A DNA stretch of 64,000 bases from Moorella sp. E308F (GTDB lineage Bacteria > Bacillota > DSM-521 > Neomoorellales > Neomoorellaceae), in assembly GCF_006538365.1 (NCBI RefSeq), contig NZ_BJKN01000001.1, positions 737,639-801,638 of the forward strand. The letters are read 5' to 3'. The notes below the pieces were generated by a model that saw only the letters and a program-made list of their open reading frames with translations, made no database searches and had not been told where the DNA came from. Below, in pieces: positions 43,221 through 51,695 of the stretch (its first letter is position 1; each line of letters begins with the position of its first letter). Made by a program: the position numbers and the translations under genes.

Positions 43221-44249
43221 ATGCCGGCTAATACAGCGAATGCCGGTTATCGCGGCGTCTGGGTCTTTATTGAACAGGTGGGGGGAGAAGTAGCCCCCGT
43301 CTCCTGGGAACTCCTGGGGGCAGGCCGGCAACTGGCCGGTGCCCTGGGGGTAGAGCTGGCCGGGGTCCTGCTGGGCCAGGGGGTGGCCGGCCTGGCTGAC
43401 GGGGCGTGGGTCTACGGGGCGGATAAGGTCTACCTGGTCGAGAACCCCGTCCTGGCACACTACCGTACGGCCCCCTATGCCCAGGCCCTGGTACAGCTGG
43501 TAAAACAGTACCAACCGGAGATACTGCTCCTGGGGGCCACCAGTCTGGGCCGGGATCTGGCGGGAGCCGTGGCCACCGCCCTGGGCACCGGCCTGACGGC
43601 AGATTGCACCAGTCTCACCATTGACCCGGAAACACGCCTCCTGGAGCAGACCCGGCCGGCCTTTGGCGGTAATGTCATGGCCACCATTCTCTGTCGCCGG
43701 CACCGTCCCCAGATGGCCACCGTCCGGCCGCGGGTTATGCCCATGCCGTCCCGCCAGGAAGGCCGCCGGGGAGAGCTGGTGCGGTTGGATATGGCCTTCA
43801 ATGAAGCCGAGGCCCGGGCCGAGGTTATAGAGGTCATCGAAGAAAAAAACAAAGCCGTCTACCTTGACCGGGCGGAGATCATCGTTGCCGGTGGCCGCGG
43901 CGTGGGGTCGAAGGAAAACTTACGCCTCCTGGAAGAACTGGCCGGGGTCCTGGGCGGCACCCTGGGCGCCTCACGCGCGGCGGTGGAGGCCGGATGGCTG
44001 CCTCCGGAGTACCAGGTGGGCCAGACGGGGGTTACCGTGCGGCCCAAAATCTATTTTGCCATCGGCATTTCCGGAGCCATCCAGCACCTGGTTGGCATGC
44101 AGGGTGCCGACGTTATCGTAGCCGTTAATAATGACCCGCAGGCCCCAATTTTTAAAATTGCCACCTATGGTATCGTCGGCGATTTACGGGAGGTAGTTCC
44201 GGCATTAACAGCGGAATTTCGCCGCCGGCTGGCCCCGGGACCCGCGTAG
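43221..44249 (+). CDS. etfA: Electron transfer flavoprotein, alpha subunit
   Basis: 342 residues. N-terminal ETF domain, and the C-terminal FAD domain with [32 protein letters not shown], and the FAD-binding end [20 protein letters not shown]. The ATG at 43221 has GGAGGAATACCC upstream. Pairs with EtfB. Confidence 0.94.
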   Translation: MPANTANAGYRGVWVFIEQVGGEVAPVSWELLGAGRQLAGALGVELAGVLLGQGVAGLADGAWVYGADKVYLVENPVLAHYRTAPYAQALVQLVKQYQPEILLLGATSLGRDLAGAVATALGTGLTADCTSLTIDPETRLLEQTRPAFGGNVMATILCRRHRPQMATVRPRVMPMPSRQEGRRGELVRLDMAFNEAEARAEVIEVIEEKNKAVYLDRAEIIVAGGRGVGSKENLRLLEELAGVLGGTLGASRAAVEAGWLPPEYQVGQTGVTVRPKIYFAIGISGAIQHLVGMQGADVIVAVNNDPQAPIFKIATYGIVGDLREVVPALTAEFRRRLAPGPA

Positions 44250-44317
44250 GCCGGCAACAAACAGGGTTATTTAATAGTATACACAGTTTATCTGCAGTTT
44301 GACTTGGGGGCATTATT

Positions 44318-45616
44318 ATGGCGCTTAGGTTTGAAGTCGTCGTTGTGGGCGCCGGGCCGGCCGGGCTAGCGGCGGCCATAACCCTGGCCCGGGCCGGCGT
44401 GGAGGTAATTATCTTTGAACGCGGCGAGCACCCCGGGAGCAAAAACGTCATGGGCGGGGTCCTTTACCGCCACCCCACCGAAACGATAGTTCCCGGGTTT
44501 TACCGGGAGGCCCCTTTAGAGCGGCCGGTGGTGGAGCAGCGCCTGTGGTTGCTAACCGATGAAGCGGCCCTTACTTTGGGTTACAAAAGCATGGCCTTTG
44601 CCGTCGAGCCTTACAACGCCTTTACCGTGCTGAGGGCCCGCTTTGACCGCTGGCTGGCGGAACAGGCCGTGGCAGCCGGGGCCTTGCTGATTAATGAAAC
44701 CGTCGTCGAGGACCTCCTCTGGGAGAAGGATCGCGTCGTTGGGGTAAGGGCGGGCCGGGCTGAGGGCGATGTCCGGGCGGAGGTAGTCATCCTGGCCGAG
44801 GGCGCCAATTCCCTTTTAACCCAGAAGGCCGGCCTGAAAAAGGACGGCATCAATACCAACCAGCTGGCCGTAGCCGTCAAAGAGATCATTGCCCTGCCCC
44901 GGGAAAAGATTGAGGACCGCTTTAACCTGGAAGAAGGCCAGGGCTGCACCATTGAACTCCTCGGTGAAGCCACTAAAGGTATGATGGGTACGGCCTTTAT
45001 CTATACCAACAAGGATTCCCTATCCGTTGGTGTAGGCGTCCTTCTGTCGAGCCTGATCCGCCGCCGTTTGAACCCCAACGATCTCCTGGAACACCTGAAA
45101 AGTCATCCCATGGTGCGGCGGCTCCTGGCCGGGGGGGAGAGCAAGGAATACCAGGGCCACCTGATTCCCGAAGGCGGCTACCGGGCCATTCCTAAACTCT
45201 ATGGCAACGGCGTCCTGGTAGCCGGTGACGCCGCCATGCTGGTCAACGGGATTCACCGGGAAGGCTCGAATCTCGCCATGACCTCCGGCCTGCTGGCAGC
45301 GAAAACCATCCTGGCCGCCCGGGAAAAGGGCGACTACAGCGCGGCCAACCTGGCGCCCTACCGGGAGATGCTGGCGGAGAGCTTTGTCTTGCAAGACTTG
45401 CAGAAATACCAACGGGCCCCCTTTTTCTTTGACCAAAATCCCCACTTCTTTACCCTGTATCCGCAGCTCCTTTCCCGGGCCGCCAGGGAGTTTTTAACTG
45501 TCGATAATGTACCCAAGGGGGAAAAGCAGAAGCGCATTTGGAGAGAAATTACGGCCCAACGCAGCCGTATACAACTGGCCGGGGACCTTTACCACCTCTG
45601 GAGGGTGATGGGATGA
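44318..45616 (+). CDS. fixC: FixC-like flavoprotein dehydrogenase (ETF-quinone oxidoreductase family)
   Basis: 432 residues. N-terminal Rossmann FAD motif VVVGAGPAGLAAAITLARAG and EHPGSKNVMGGVLY; second FAD contact VLVAGDAAMLVNGIHREGSN. It belongs to the FixC/ETF-QO family that takes electrons from EtfAB to quinone, or together with FixX forms part of a bifurcating complex. Overlaps the fixX gene by four bases. The ATG at 44318 has only a weak purine stretch (TTGGGGG) upstream. Confidence 0.92.
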   Translation: MALRFEVVVVGAGPAGLAAAITLARAGVEVIIFERGEHPGSKNVMGGVLYRHPTETIVPGFYREAPLERPVVEQRLWLLTDEAALTLGYKSMAFAVEPYNAFTVLRARFDRWLAEQAVAAGALLINETVVEDLLWEKDRVVGVRAGRAEGDVRAEVVILAEGANSLLTQKAGLKKDGINTNQLAVAVKEIIALPREKIEDRFNLEEGQGCTIELLGEATKGMMGTAFIYTNKDSLSVGVGVLLSSLIRRRLNPNDLLEHLKSHPMVRRLLAGGESKEYQGHLIPEGGYRAIPKLYGNGVLVAGDAAMLVNGIHREGSNLAMTSGLLAAKTILAAREKGDYSAANLAPYREMLAESFVLQDLQKYQRAPFFFDQNPHFFTLYPQLLSRAAREFLTVDNVPKGEKQKRIWREITAQRSRIQLAGDLYHLWRVMG

Positions 45617-45894
45617 TGCGCCTGGAAGATAAACTCTTCCTCAACCGTTACCAAACGGATAAGCACCCTCACTTAAGGATCAAGGACCGGGAGGTCTGCC
45701 GCCACTGTGACGGCAGGCCCTGCACCTTTATTTGCCCGGCCCGGGTATATGTCTGGAATGAAGGGGAGAAACGGATCGAGACGGCCTACGAGGGTTGCGT
45801 GGAGTGTGGCACCTGTCGCTACGGCTGCGCCCACGATAACATTGACTGGCGTTATCCCCGCGGCGGCTTCGGCATCCTTTATAAATATGGTTAA
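45613..45894 (+). CDS. fixX: FixX-like ferredoxin
   Basis: 93 residues. Cysteines in VCRHCDGRPCTFICPARVY and GCVECGTCRYGCAHDNIDW; the second group is a [4Fe-4S] motif and the first is partly degenerate, as in FixX. Start at the first of two adjacent ATGs, 45613. It should link FixC to its partner. Confidence 0.9.
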   Translation: MMRLEDKLFLNRYQTDKHPHLRIKDREVCRHCDGRPCTFICPARVYVWNEGEKRIETAYEGCVECGTCRYGCAHDNIDWRYPRGGFGILYKYG

Positions 45895-45984
45895 ACCAAT
45901 ACCTGGACTTGATTTTTTTGTATGGGCACACTTACCAGGAAAACTAATATTATGTAGTATAAGTATACTCCTGGAGGTGGCCCT

Positions 45985-46413
45985 ATGACCATCGAGCAAA
46001 TAATCAAGCTTCTCAACCTGGACCTGTCCTGGGAATACGCCGCCATGATCCAGTATATCCAGCATGCCAGCATGCTTACCGGTCCCCAGTATGTTGCTAT
46101 TATCGATGAAGAGCTCCAGCATGCCCAGGAAGAACACGAGCATGCCGTAAAGTTAAGCGACAAGATCCAGTACCTGGGCGGCATTCCTACCGTCCAGGTG
46201 CAGGAAATCAAGACCTCCCTCAATAACGTAGAAATGCTGCGCCAGGACCTGGAAGCCGAGTATGACGCCCTGAATCGTTACCTGCAGCGCATTGAACAAC
46301 TGGAAGCCTTGAAATTGTACGATGTCGCCCAGGTCATCAGGGAGATTGCCGTAGTTGAGCAGGAACATATTATTGACCTGGAGAAGGCCCTGGGTATCCA
46401 GAAGGTAAGATAA
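45985..46413 (+). CDS. Ferritin-like di-iron protein
   Basis: 142 residues, four-helix pattern. Potential di-iron ligands: glutamate in SWEYAAMIQYIQHA, EExxHA-type IIDEELQHAQEEHEHA, and two later glutamates in LEAEYDALNRYLQRIE and VVEQEHIIDLE. Close to bacterioferritin/rubrerythrin-like domains; no rubredoxin domain. Likely iron storage or peroxide reduction. The ATG at 45985 follows TGGAGGTGG. Lies 90 bases behind fixX. Confidence 0.8.
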   Translation: MTIEQIIKLLNLDLSWEYAAMIQYIQHASMLTGPQYVAIIDEELQHAQEEHEHAVKLSDKIQYLGGIPTVQVQEIKTSLNNVEMLRQDLEAEYDALNRYLQRIEQLEALKLYDVAQVIREIAVVEQEHIIDLEKALGIQKVR

Positions 46414-46893
46414 CACCGTTTTGCCCCCTAAGCCATGGATGAAGCAACCAGTGCCATGGCAATTTTTTTGTTACGGCTCTGGCAACCATGGGCGGGGTAA
46501 ATTAACGATTGCTTTTTTCCGAGAGAAGGAATTTGTTGAGCGGGGTCGAATATAAAAATATTAAAGCAAATTATTGGAGGATAATTCCAGCGATGGCAAA
46601 GAGCATAACAGAAATTAACATAAAAAATAAAAATAACCAATGGGGGGGGGGGGGGATTATATGCCTTGTATGTAAAATATTGGAAAAAAGTTTCCCCTCT
46701 ATTAGCCCCCTTAAAATTACTGCAAATAACATTCCTCCCAACCCATCCAGTGTTACCTTCCATAACACCTCCAGGAACCAGAATTTCCTTGTGATTTTTC
46801 GGAAAAATGTCCAGGGGTCACTGGACAGCCGTCACCATACCTTCTCCTCTGCTCCCAGGGTTTCCTAAGAGATATCTTTCTTATGTAAATAGC
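46414..46893. other. Intergenic AT-rich stretch with a 14-base G run
   Basis: No convincing gene. G14 at 46642-46655. The minus-strand frame 46571-46768 codes for a 65-residue, largely hydrophobic peptide (DGLGGMLFAVILRGLIEGK; WLFLFFMLISVMLFAIAG) with four prolines made by the C tract; GGAGG precedes a start in a different frame. It could be a small, possibly phase-variable membrane protein or a chance frame. Confidence 0.4.
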
Positions 46894-46988
46894 TTAAAGT
46901 GTTCAAGGGCAAACCACTCGAAAGGGTGGGACGCAAAGCCATGGGTCTGTAGCCACTTGTTGGTATGACTGCCAGGCTGCCACTTTAA
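46894..46988 (+). ncRNA. Cyclic di-GMP-I (GEMM) riboswitch aptamer
   Basis: P1 is TTAAAGTG (46894-46901) with CACTTTAA (46981-46988). Inside it are the class I signatures AGGGCAAACC, a GAAA-capped hairpin (CCACTCGAAAGGGTGG) and GGGACGCAAAGCC, then a second arm ending GACTGCCAGGCTGCC. This matches the Vibrio Vc2 aptamer core, including the tetraloop and the GACGCAAAGCC strand. It stands upstream of the operon starting at 47182 with no gene in between. Confidence 0.93.
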
Positions 46989-46995
46989 AGTAAAG

Positions 46996-47034
46996 GGCAG
47001 CCATGCGAATTACTCGTGGCTGCCTTGCTATTTC
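46996..47034 (+). terminator. Riboswitch expression-platform hairpin
   Basis: GGCAGCCATG (46996-47005) pairs with CGTGGCTGCC (47015-47024), followed by TTGCTATTT. Its left arm GGCAGCC is also complementary to GGCTGCC at 46975-46981 in the aptamer, giving a possible anti-terminator. Confidence 0.6.
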
Positions 47035-47181
47035 TAGATGGAACGAAGGCGGGGGCGGGTTCAGTGCAAAGGGATACAGTTACCCAAATTTTACTTGAGA
47101 TAAGGAAAAAACTTCTCTTTATGGGAGAAAGAGAATCTTTAAACCTGGTTTAAAGCCAGAGCAGTAGAGGGGGGGTCAGCT

Positions 47182-48441
47182 ATGCAAGAGTGTAGCCAGT
47201 GTGCCCGCAAGACCCCAGATCGTTCTTGTGTCGATTGCGATTATTTCATGAGCCCCGGCCCTTTACGCCGTAAGCCACCGGTACCCATAGGCATTAGCCT
47301 GGTTGCCCCCGATGGGAAACGTTATGCTGGCCGTATTCTCGTATTGAATACCATGGAACTGGGCCTGGAAACACAAGCTCCCATTCCCGGTCAATACCGG
47401 ATTTATTTAAAGCAGCATCTTAGCCTGGATGTAGCAGGGGTACCGACCAAGGGCAAGGGTGACATCCACCTCTTTGATATCATAGCCGTTTACCGGGGCG
47501 AGGAAACAGCCAGCCGTCTGGGTAATGAAGAATACCGTTTACTGACGGGTAGTACGGGGGACTTCATTGAGCAAGTATCCCAATTAGTTCCCGCCCATTT
47601 ACAGGACCTGGTTAAAGAACGACTGCGTGCCGAGTTAGAAAGCTCGGAGATTTTTAATGCCATGCGGTTGGGCAAGGTAATGCGTTACGAAAAGGGGCGT
47701 TTTCGCCATCTGACAGGACAGGCTGACCTGGAACTGCCCCTGCCGGCAATAGAAAATTTAATGCGCCAGGCAATACACCGGGGAACCCACTGCCGGGAAG
47801 TGATAGTAAGTGATGACGGTAAAAGGATTTTTGACCTGCACGGTATACCCCTTGACTCCCGGTCAGGGGGCCTGCTGGCCTTTGATCTTACCGAAATTAT
47901 TGAAAAGGAAAGGCAGATGCGCTGCCAGGAGATGCAGGCCTACCGGGAAGCCGTGGCTGCCGTCACCAATGGGCGCCTGCAGCTTTTGACTTCAGAAGAA
48001 ATGGTAGCTGTATTATCCGAGGGGAATGAACTGGCAAGGGGAGTAGTTAACAAGGCTGCTGACATAGCTTTGGCTCGCAGCAAGTTATGCAGCTTGCTAC
48101 CTGCGGCTTTTAGCGCCCGCGCGTACGGCATGGCCTTATCTTTAACGGAGGCTTTGACCAATACATTAAAACACGCTACGGGTGGTGAATGGGTGGTACG
48201 GCAGACGGATGCGGCCATCCGGGTAATTATTCAAGACCAGGGCCAGGGAATTAAGATAAAAGATTTACCCAAAGCGGCTTTAATGCGACATTACTCCACA
48301 AAAAATTCTCTTGGTTGTGGGTTTACTTTAATGCTTTATTATGCTGATAAAGTTTATCTAACTACCGGTTCCAGGGGAACCACCCTGGTCCTTGATTTCC
48401 ATCAATCAGCAGATGAAGATATCTGTTCTCCAGCTTCTTAA
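47182..48441 (+). CDS. Zinc-ribbon/PAS-like protein with RsbW/RsbT-type HATPase domain
   Basis: 419 residues, in order: a zinc ribbon (CSQCARKTPDRSCVDC, cysteines 4, 7, 16, 19); a beta-rich segment of about 90 residues (KPPVPIGISLVAPDGKRYAG, VLNTMELGLETQ) that resembles a degenerate PilZ domain; a linker helix; a PAS-like domain (about 165-255); and a C-terminal HATPase_c_2 (about 305-410). The HATPase has N box SLTEALTNTLKHA, G box IIQDQGQGIKI and a lid STKNSLGCGFTLML. No histidine-kinase dimerisation domain is present, so it is likely a serine/threonine kinase or anti-sigma-type switch protein acting on the STAS proteins downstream. First gene behind the c-di-GMP riboswitch. Start ATG 47182 behind GAGGGGGGG. 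Confidence 0.8.
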   Translation: MQECSQCARKTPDRSCVDCDYFMSPGPLRRKPPVPIGISLVAPDGKRYAGRILVLNTMELGLETQAPIPGQYRIYLKQHLSLDVAGVPTKGKGDIHLFDIIAVYRGEETASRLGNEEYRLLTGSTGDFIEQVSQLVPAHLQDLVKERLRAELESSEIFNAMRLGKVMRYEKGRFRHLTGQADLELPLPAIENLMRQAIHRGTHCREVIVSDDGKRIFDLHGIPLDSRSGGLLAFDLTEIIEKERQMRCQEMQAYREAVAAVTNGRLQLLTSEEMVAVLSEGNELARGVVNKAADIALARSKLCSLLPAAFSARAYGMALSLTEALTNTLKHATGGEWVVRQTDAAIRVIIQDQGQGIKIKDLPKAALMRHYSTKNSLGCGFTLMLYYADKVYLTTGSRGTTLVLDFHQSADEDICSPAS

Positions 48442-48466
48442 GTAAAGAAAGAGGAGGAGCGATATT

Positions 48467-48796
48467 ATGCTGGCAATTTCTGTAACCAAAGGCACTTATG
48501 GGCGCTGTTTAAACCTTAAAGGGGAGTTAGACATGGAAACCCTGGCCACGCTGGAGCGAGCAGCAGAAGTACAGGAAGGAGAGGGGCAATTGGAAATAAA
48601 CCTGGCAGGAGTATCCTTTATAGATTCTACAGGTCTCAGGGGTTTATTAGAAATACAGCGCCGGTGGTCAATGAAGGGAGGTAAGGTACGGGTTATTAAC
48701 CCCTGTCCGGAGATTGCCGAAGTTTTTCGGCTGGTAGGTATGGAAGAACTTTTAGATTGTAGTGACCAGAGCAAGGCAACCGGGGGTGAATATTAA
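48467..48796 (+). CDS. STAS-domain anti-sigma-factor antagonist (first copy)
   Basis: 109 residues, SpoIIAA/RsbV type. The conserved loop SFIDSTGLRGLLEIQRR carries the serine expected to be phosphorylated; NLAGVSFIDS and VRVINPCPEIAEVFRLVGM complete the fold. It should be phosphorylated by an HATPase kinase and dephosphorylated by a PP2C phosphatase; both are encoded on either side. GAGGAGGAG precedes the ATG at 48467. The stop abuts the next start. Confidence 0.9.
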   Translation: MLAISVTKGTYGRCLNLKGELDMETLATLERAAEVQEGEGQLEINLAGVSFIDSTGLRGLLEIQRRWSMKGGKVRVINPCPEIAEVFRLVGMEELLDCSDQSKATGGEY

Positions 48797-49534
48797 ATGT
48801 CCCTGGATACCGGTGGCAAGGGGAAACAAATAATACATGCCGGTATACAGGGTGCGGGGTGTAGTATTCCAGCAGACCTGGAAGGCGGCGACTTTTTTGA
48901 TTTTATTCCCCTGGGTGAAGACCAACTTATTGTTGCTATCGGAGATGTAATGGGTAAAGGTATGCGTGCCGCCGGGCAAATGAAGGAGCTTTGTACAATC
49001 TTACATGCCTGTACCAGGAAAGATCTGTCCCTATTGGAAATCATAAATCAGCTGGCTGCAATCGGAGGAAAACAGCTGCACCGCGCCGGTTCCTTTGCTA
49101 CCCTGTGCCTTATTTCTTATGAACAGCAGCATAATTGTTTAACCTGCCTCAGCGCCGGACACCCGTCTCCGGTAATATTTTCAGGCCGTAATATCCACGT
49201 ACCCCGGGTAAGGGGGGTGGCCCTGGGCTTCCTGGAAGAATACCAGGGTACTCGACCGGAACAAGTTGTCCTGTCTCGCGGCGATGTAGTTATCCTGTAT
49301 ACCGATGGCCTGGTAGAAGCCCGCGATGCCAACGGTCAAAATTATGGTTTAAATCGCCTCAAAGAGATAGTTGCCGCCAATACCTGCCTGGATGCAGTTG
49401 AACTCCAGGAGGTTATCTTAAATGACTTATTTACCTTTACCGGCTGCAGGCAGCAAAGGGATGATGTAACCCTGGTAATCCTTAAGAAAGAGCTGGAAAA
49501 GGGGGGTGAGTGTCATGGAGATCAGGGTAAATAA
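48797..49534 (+). CDS. SpoIIE/RsbU-type PP2C phosphatase without sensor domain
   Basis: 245 residues, just the catalytic domain: metal-binding GGDFFDFIPLGED, GDVMGKGMRAAGQM, LTCLSAGHPSPVIF, VILYTDGLVEARD and a final RDDVTLVIL. It should dephosphorylate the neighbouring STAS proteins. Without a fused sensor, its input must come from its level, a partner, or the riboswitch. Starts directly behind the STAS stop and overlaps the next STAS gene by 20 bases. Confidence 0.92.
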   Translation: MSLDTGGKGKQIIHAGIQGAGCSIPADLEGGDFFDFIPLGEDQLIVAIGDVMGKGMRAAGQMKELCTILHACTRKDLSLLEIINQLAAIGGKQLHRAGSFATLCLISYEQQHNCLTCLSAGHPSPVIFSGRNIHVPRVRGVALGFLEEYQGTRPEQVVLSRGDVVILYTDGLVEARDANGQNYGLNRLKEIVAANTCLDAVELQEVILNDLFTFTGCRQQRDDVTLVILKKELEKGGECHGDQGK

Positions 49535-49835
49535 AGAAAAGGAAAAGGCCACCCTGCTGGTAGCGGGGGAATTGGACTACAGCAATGTTGCTCAGCTGCA
49601 GCAAGAGATTGAAAGGCAGGAGGCTCCCGTGGTGGAGGTAGTTCTTAAGGACCTGCAGTTCATGGATTCCTCCGGTGCCGGGATGCTTCTTAACCAGGCC
49701 AGGTTGTTGAGCCAGCAGAACCGCGTTTTGAAAATTACCCATATCCCCGCAAATATTCGCCATGACCTGGAAATAATCGGCTTTTTCCGCGTCTTAGAAA
49801 CCCTTAAAGGCGCCCCTCAAAGTGGAGGGGAGTGA
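49515..49835 (+). CDS. STAS-domain anti-sigma-factor antagonist (second copy)
   Basis: 106 residues from the ATG at 49515 (AAGGGGGGTGAG upstream); a GTG at 49506 lies within that SD. Phospho-site loop LQFMDSSGAGMLLNQAR; LDYSNVAQLQQEIE and FFRVLETLKGA. Clearly different in sequence from the first STAS copy, so the two may have separate partners. Confidence 0.9.
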   Translation: MEIRVNKEKEKATLLVAGELDYSNVAQLQQEIERQEAPVVEVVLKDLQFMDSSGAGMLLNQARLLSQQNRVLKITHIPANIRHDLEIIGFFRVLETLKGAPQSGGE

Positions 49836-51650
49836 TTGCATGTGGAATCTTTAAAGACTGGAGCCCTTGAACAGCCCGGGGAAAAGGGCGTGGCACCCCG
49901 GGCGGCCATAATAAACGGACAGCTGGTAATAGAACACCCGCCCGGAGGCCCTTATCCGGTGATCGTGCCCTGCCCGGGGTTGCGCCTGGTAGTAAATGGG
50001 GAAGAACGAAGCGAACCGACGCCTGTAAATGAGAAGGACAGGGTGGAAATAATCGTCCTGGATGAAAGGCGGGAAGGATACTGGCAGGTAAAGGTTAGTG
50101 CGGATAAACAGGAGGCATTTTTACAGGTAAAACCCTGGGTATTAGTCCGGCGGCAAGTGCGGGACCTGCCACCGGCGCGGGTTTTATACCTGGAGGTCCT
50201 GGAGCACGAAGATTTCTATAAACCCTTTACCCTGGAAGATTTAACCAGGGAAATGGGGCGCCAGGGTATCAAGTATGGTATCGACTGGCAGGCCTGTGCC
50301 CGGGGACTTGAAGCCTCAACCGAGGGTACTTTAATTATTGCCCGGGGGCAACCACCAGTACCAGGTAAAGACGCCACGGTAGAATTATTCTTTACTACCC
50401 AGCAAAAGGTTCCAGTAGCAGTCGGAGAAGAGGAGACAGTGAACTTCCGGGAAAGGTTTCGTTTTACCGCGGTTGAAGCCGGAATGGTCCTGGCCAGGAA
50501 ACACCCGGCCGAAGTTGGGCGGCCGGGGAAGGCGGTAACGGGGGAAATAATCGTGCCCCCCGAGCCCAGGGATATTCAAATGACAGCCGGTTCCGGCGCT
50601 GTTTTAAGCAAAGATGGTTTGGAGATCATTGCTACCATAGCCGGCCGCCCCGTGGCAAGGGGGGTTAAAGGGCGGGTTGTTATCAGTGTGCTCCCCGCCC
50701 TCATGCACCCTGGTAATGTTGATATTACCTCGGGAAACATTTCTTTCACCGGCGATGTAATGATTGCCGGCCAGGTTGAAGAAGGGATGAGTGTTGAGGC
50801 TGGCGGTAATATTTATATAGAGGGCGCTGTATCCAGGGCCATGGTCCGGGCCGGGGGCTTAATTGAGGTAGGCGGCAACGTTTTTTCTTCCCTGCTGGCC
50901 GCCGGGAGTACGGTGGCTTTGCAGCAGAAATTCGGCTCAATACTTGCCAGGGTTGCTACCATCCTGGAGCAATTTGTAGCCGCTGCTATCCAGCTTTTCC
51001 ATCATCCTTCCTTCAAAAAGGATGACCTTAAAGGTGGTATTGGTCCCCTGGTATTACTGCTTTTAGAGAAGAAATTTCGCGAGCTTCCTGCGGCGGTAGA
51101 ATTACTAAAAAAGGAAGCCCACAGCCTTCCTGCTATATCAATGAATAGTTCGACGGCATTGATAAATGAACTGGAACGCCTGGTAAGGACACCATTGGCC
51201 ATCAACAGTTTAGAACAACTGGAATCAATGTTGAAAGAAATTATAACCTGGCGGGATGAGATTAATATACCGCCTCAAGGTGCGGCCGACATTATAATTC
51301 ACTACGCCATTAACTCAACCGTTATAGCCACCGGTAACATTAAAGTAATAGGTGATGGCTGTTATCATACCAGGTTGCAGGCCGGGAAAGCGGTAGCTGT
51401 GCATGGTGTGTTCCGCGGTGGGGAGATCCAGGCCCAGGGTGACGTTTATATTAAAGAACTGGGCTCCCGTACCGGTACGAGTACCAGGGTCGAAACCCAG
51501 GCCGGGGCTACTGTGACCATAGCTCATGCTTTTGAGAATACTTCCATCCGGATAGGTTCCCGCCAGTATTCTTTTGTTCAGGAAGAATGGGGAGTGCGGC
51601 TATGGCTTGACCGGGAAGGAAACCTGGCCAGGCGTACTATTCCAGCCTGA
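49836..51650 (+). CDS. FapA family protein (DUF342)
   Basis: 604 residues. N-terminal domain (about 1-200), then the FapA core with a right-handed beta-helix pattern (VDITSGNISFTGDVMIAGQV, GNIYIEGAVSRAMVRAGG, LIEVGGNVFSSLLAAGS), a central helical insertion (about 375-480), and more helix turns at the C-terminus (GNIKVIGDGCYHTRLQAGK). Named flagellar assembly protein A in Vibrio-type genomes but widespread in Gram-positives with unclear role; polymer- or surface-related scaffolding is a guess. Start TTG 49836 or GTG 49842; GGAGGGGAG spacing slightly favours the latter. Last gene of the operon. Confidence 0.85.
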   Translation: MHVESLKTGALEQPGEKGVAPRAAIINGQLVIEHPPGGPYPVIVPCPGLRLVVNGEERSEPTPVNEKDRVEIIVLDERREGYWQVKVSADKQEAFLQVKPWVLVRRQVRDLPPARVLYLEVLEHEDFYKPFTLEDLTREMGRQGIKYGIDWQACARGLEASTEGTLIIARGQPPVPGKDATVELFFTTQQKVPVAVGEEETVNFRERFRFTAVEAGMVLARKHPAEVGRPGKAVTGEIIVPPEPRDIQMTAGSGAVLSKDGLEIIATIAGRPVARGVKGRVVISVLPALMHPGNVDITSGNISFTGDVMIAGQVEEGMSVEAGGNIYIEGAVSRAMVRAGGLIEVGGNVFSSLLAAGSTVALQQKFGSILARVATILEQFVAAAIQLFHHPSFKKDDLKGGIGPLVLLLLEKKFRELPAAVELLKKEAHSLPAISMNSSTALINELERLVRTPLAINSLEQLESMLKEIITWRDEINIPPQGAADIIIHYAINSTVIATGNIKVIGDGCYHTRLQAGKAVAVHGVFRGGEIQAQGDVYIKELGSRTGTSTRVETQAGATVTIAHAFENTSIRIGSRQYSFVQEEWGVRLWLDREGNLARRTIPA

Positions 51651-51670
51651 TAGAAGAGATCCGGATACAA

Positions 51671-51695
51671 AACCCCCCTGAAGGGGGGCTTTTTG
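51671..51695 (+). terminator. Terminator of the riboswitch operon
   Basis: CCCCCCT, short loop, AGGGGGG (51673-51688), CT and then T's that end at the group II intron boundary. Confidence 0.85.

Noticed and set aside
46509-46868. 119-codon plus-strand ORF before the riboswitch
   Set aside because: No SD, passes through the G14 run, composition unlike a protein; not called as a gene.
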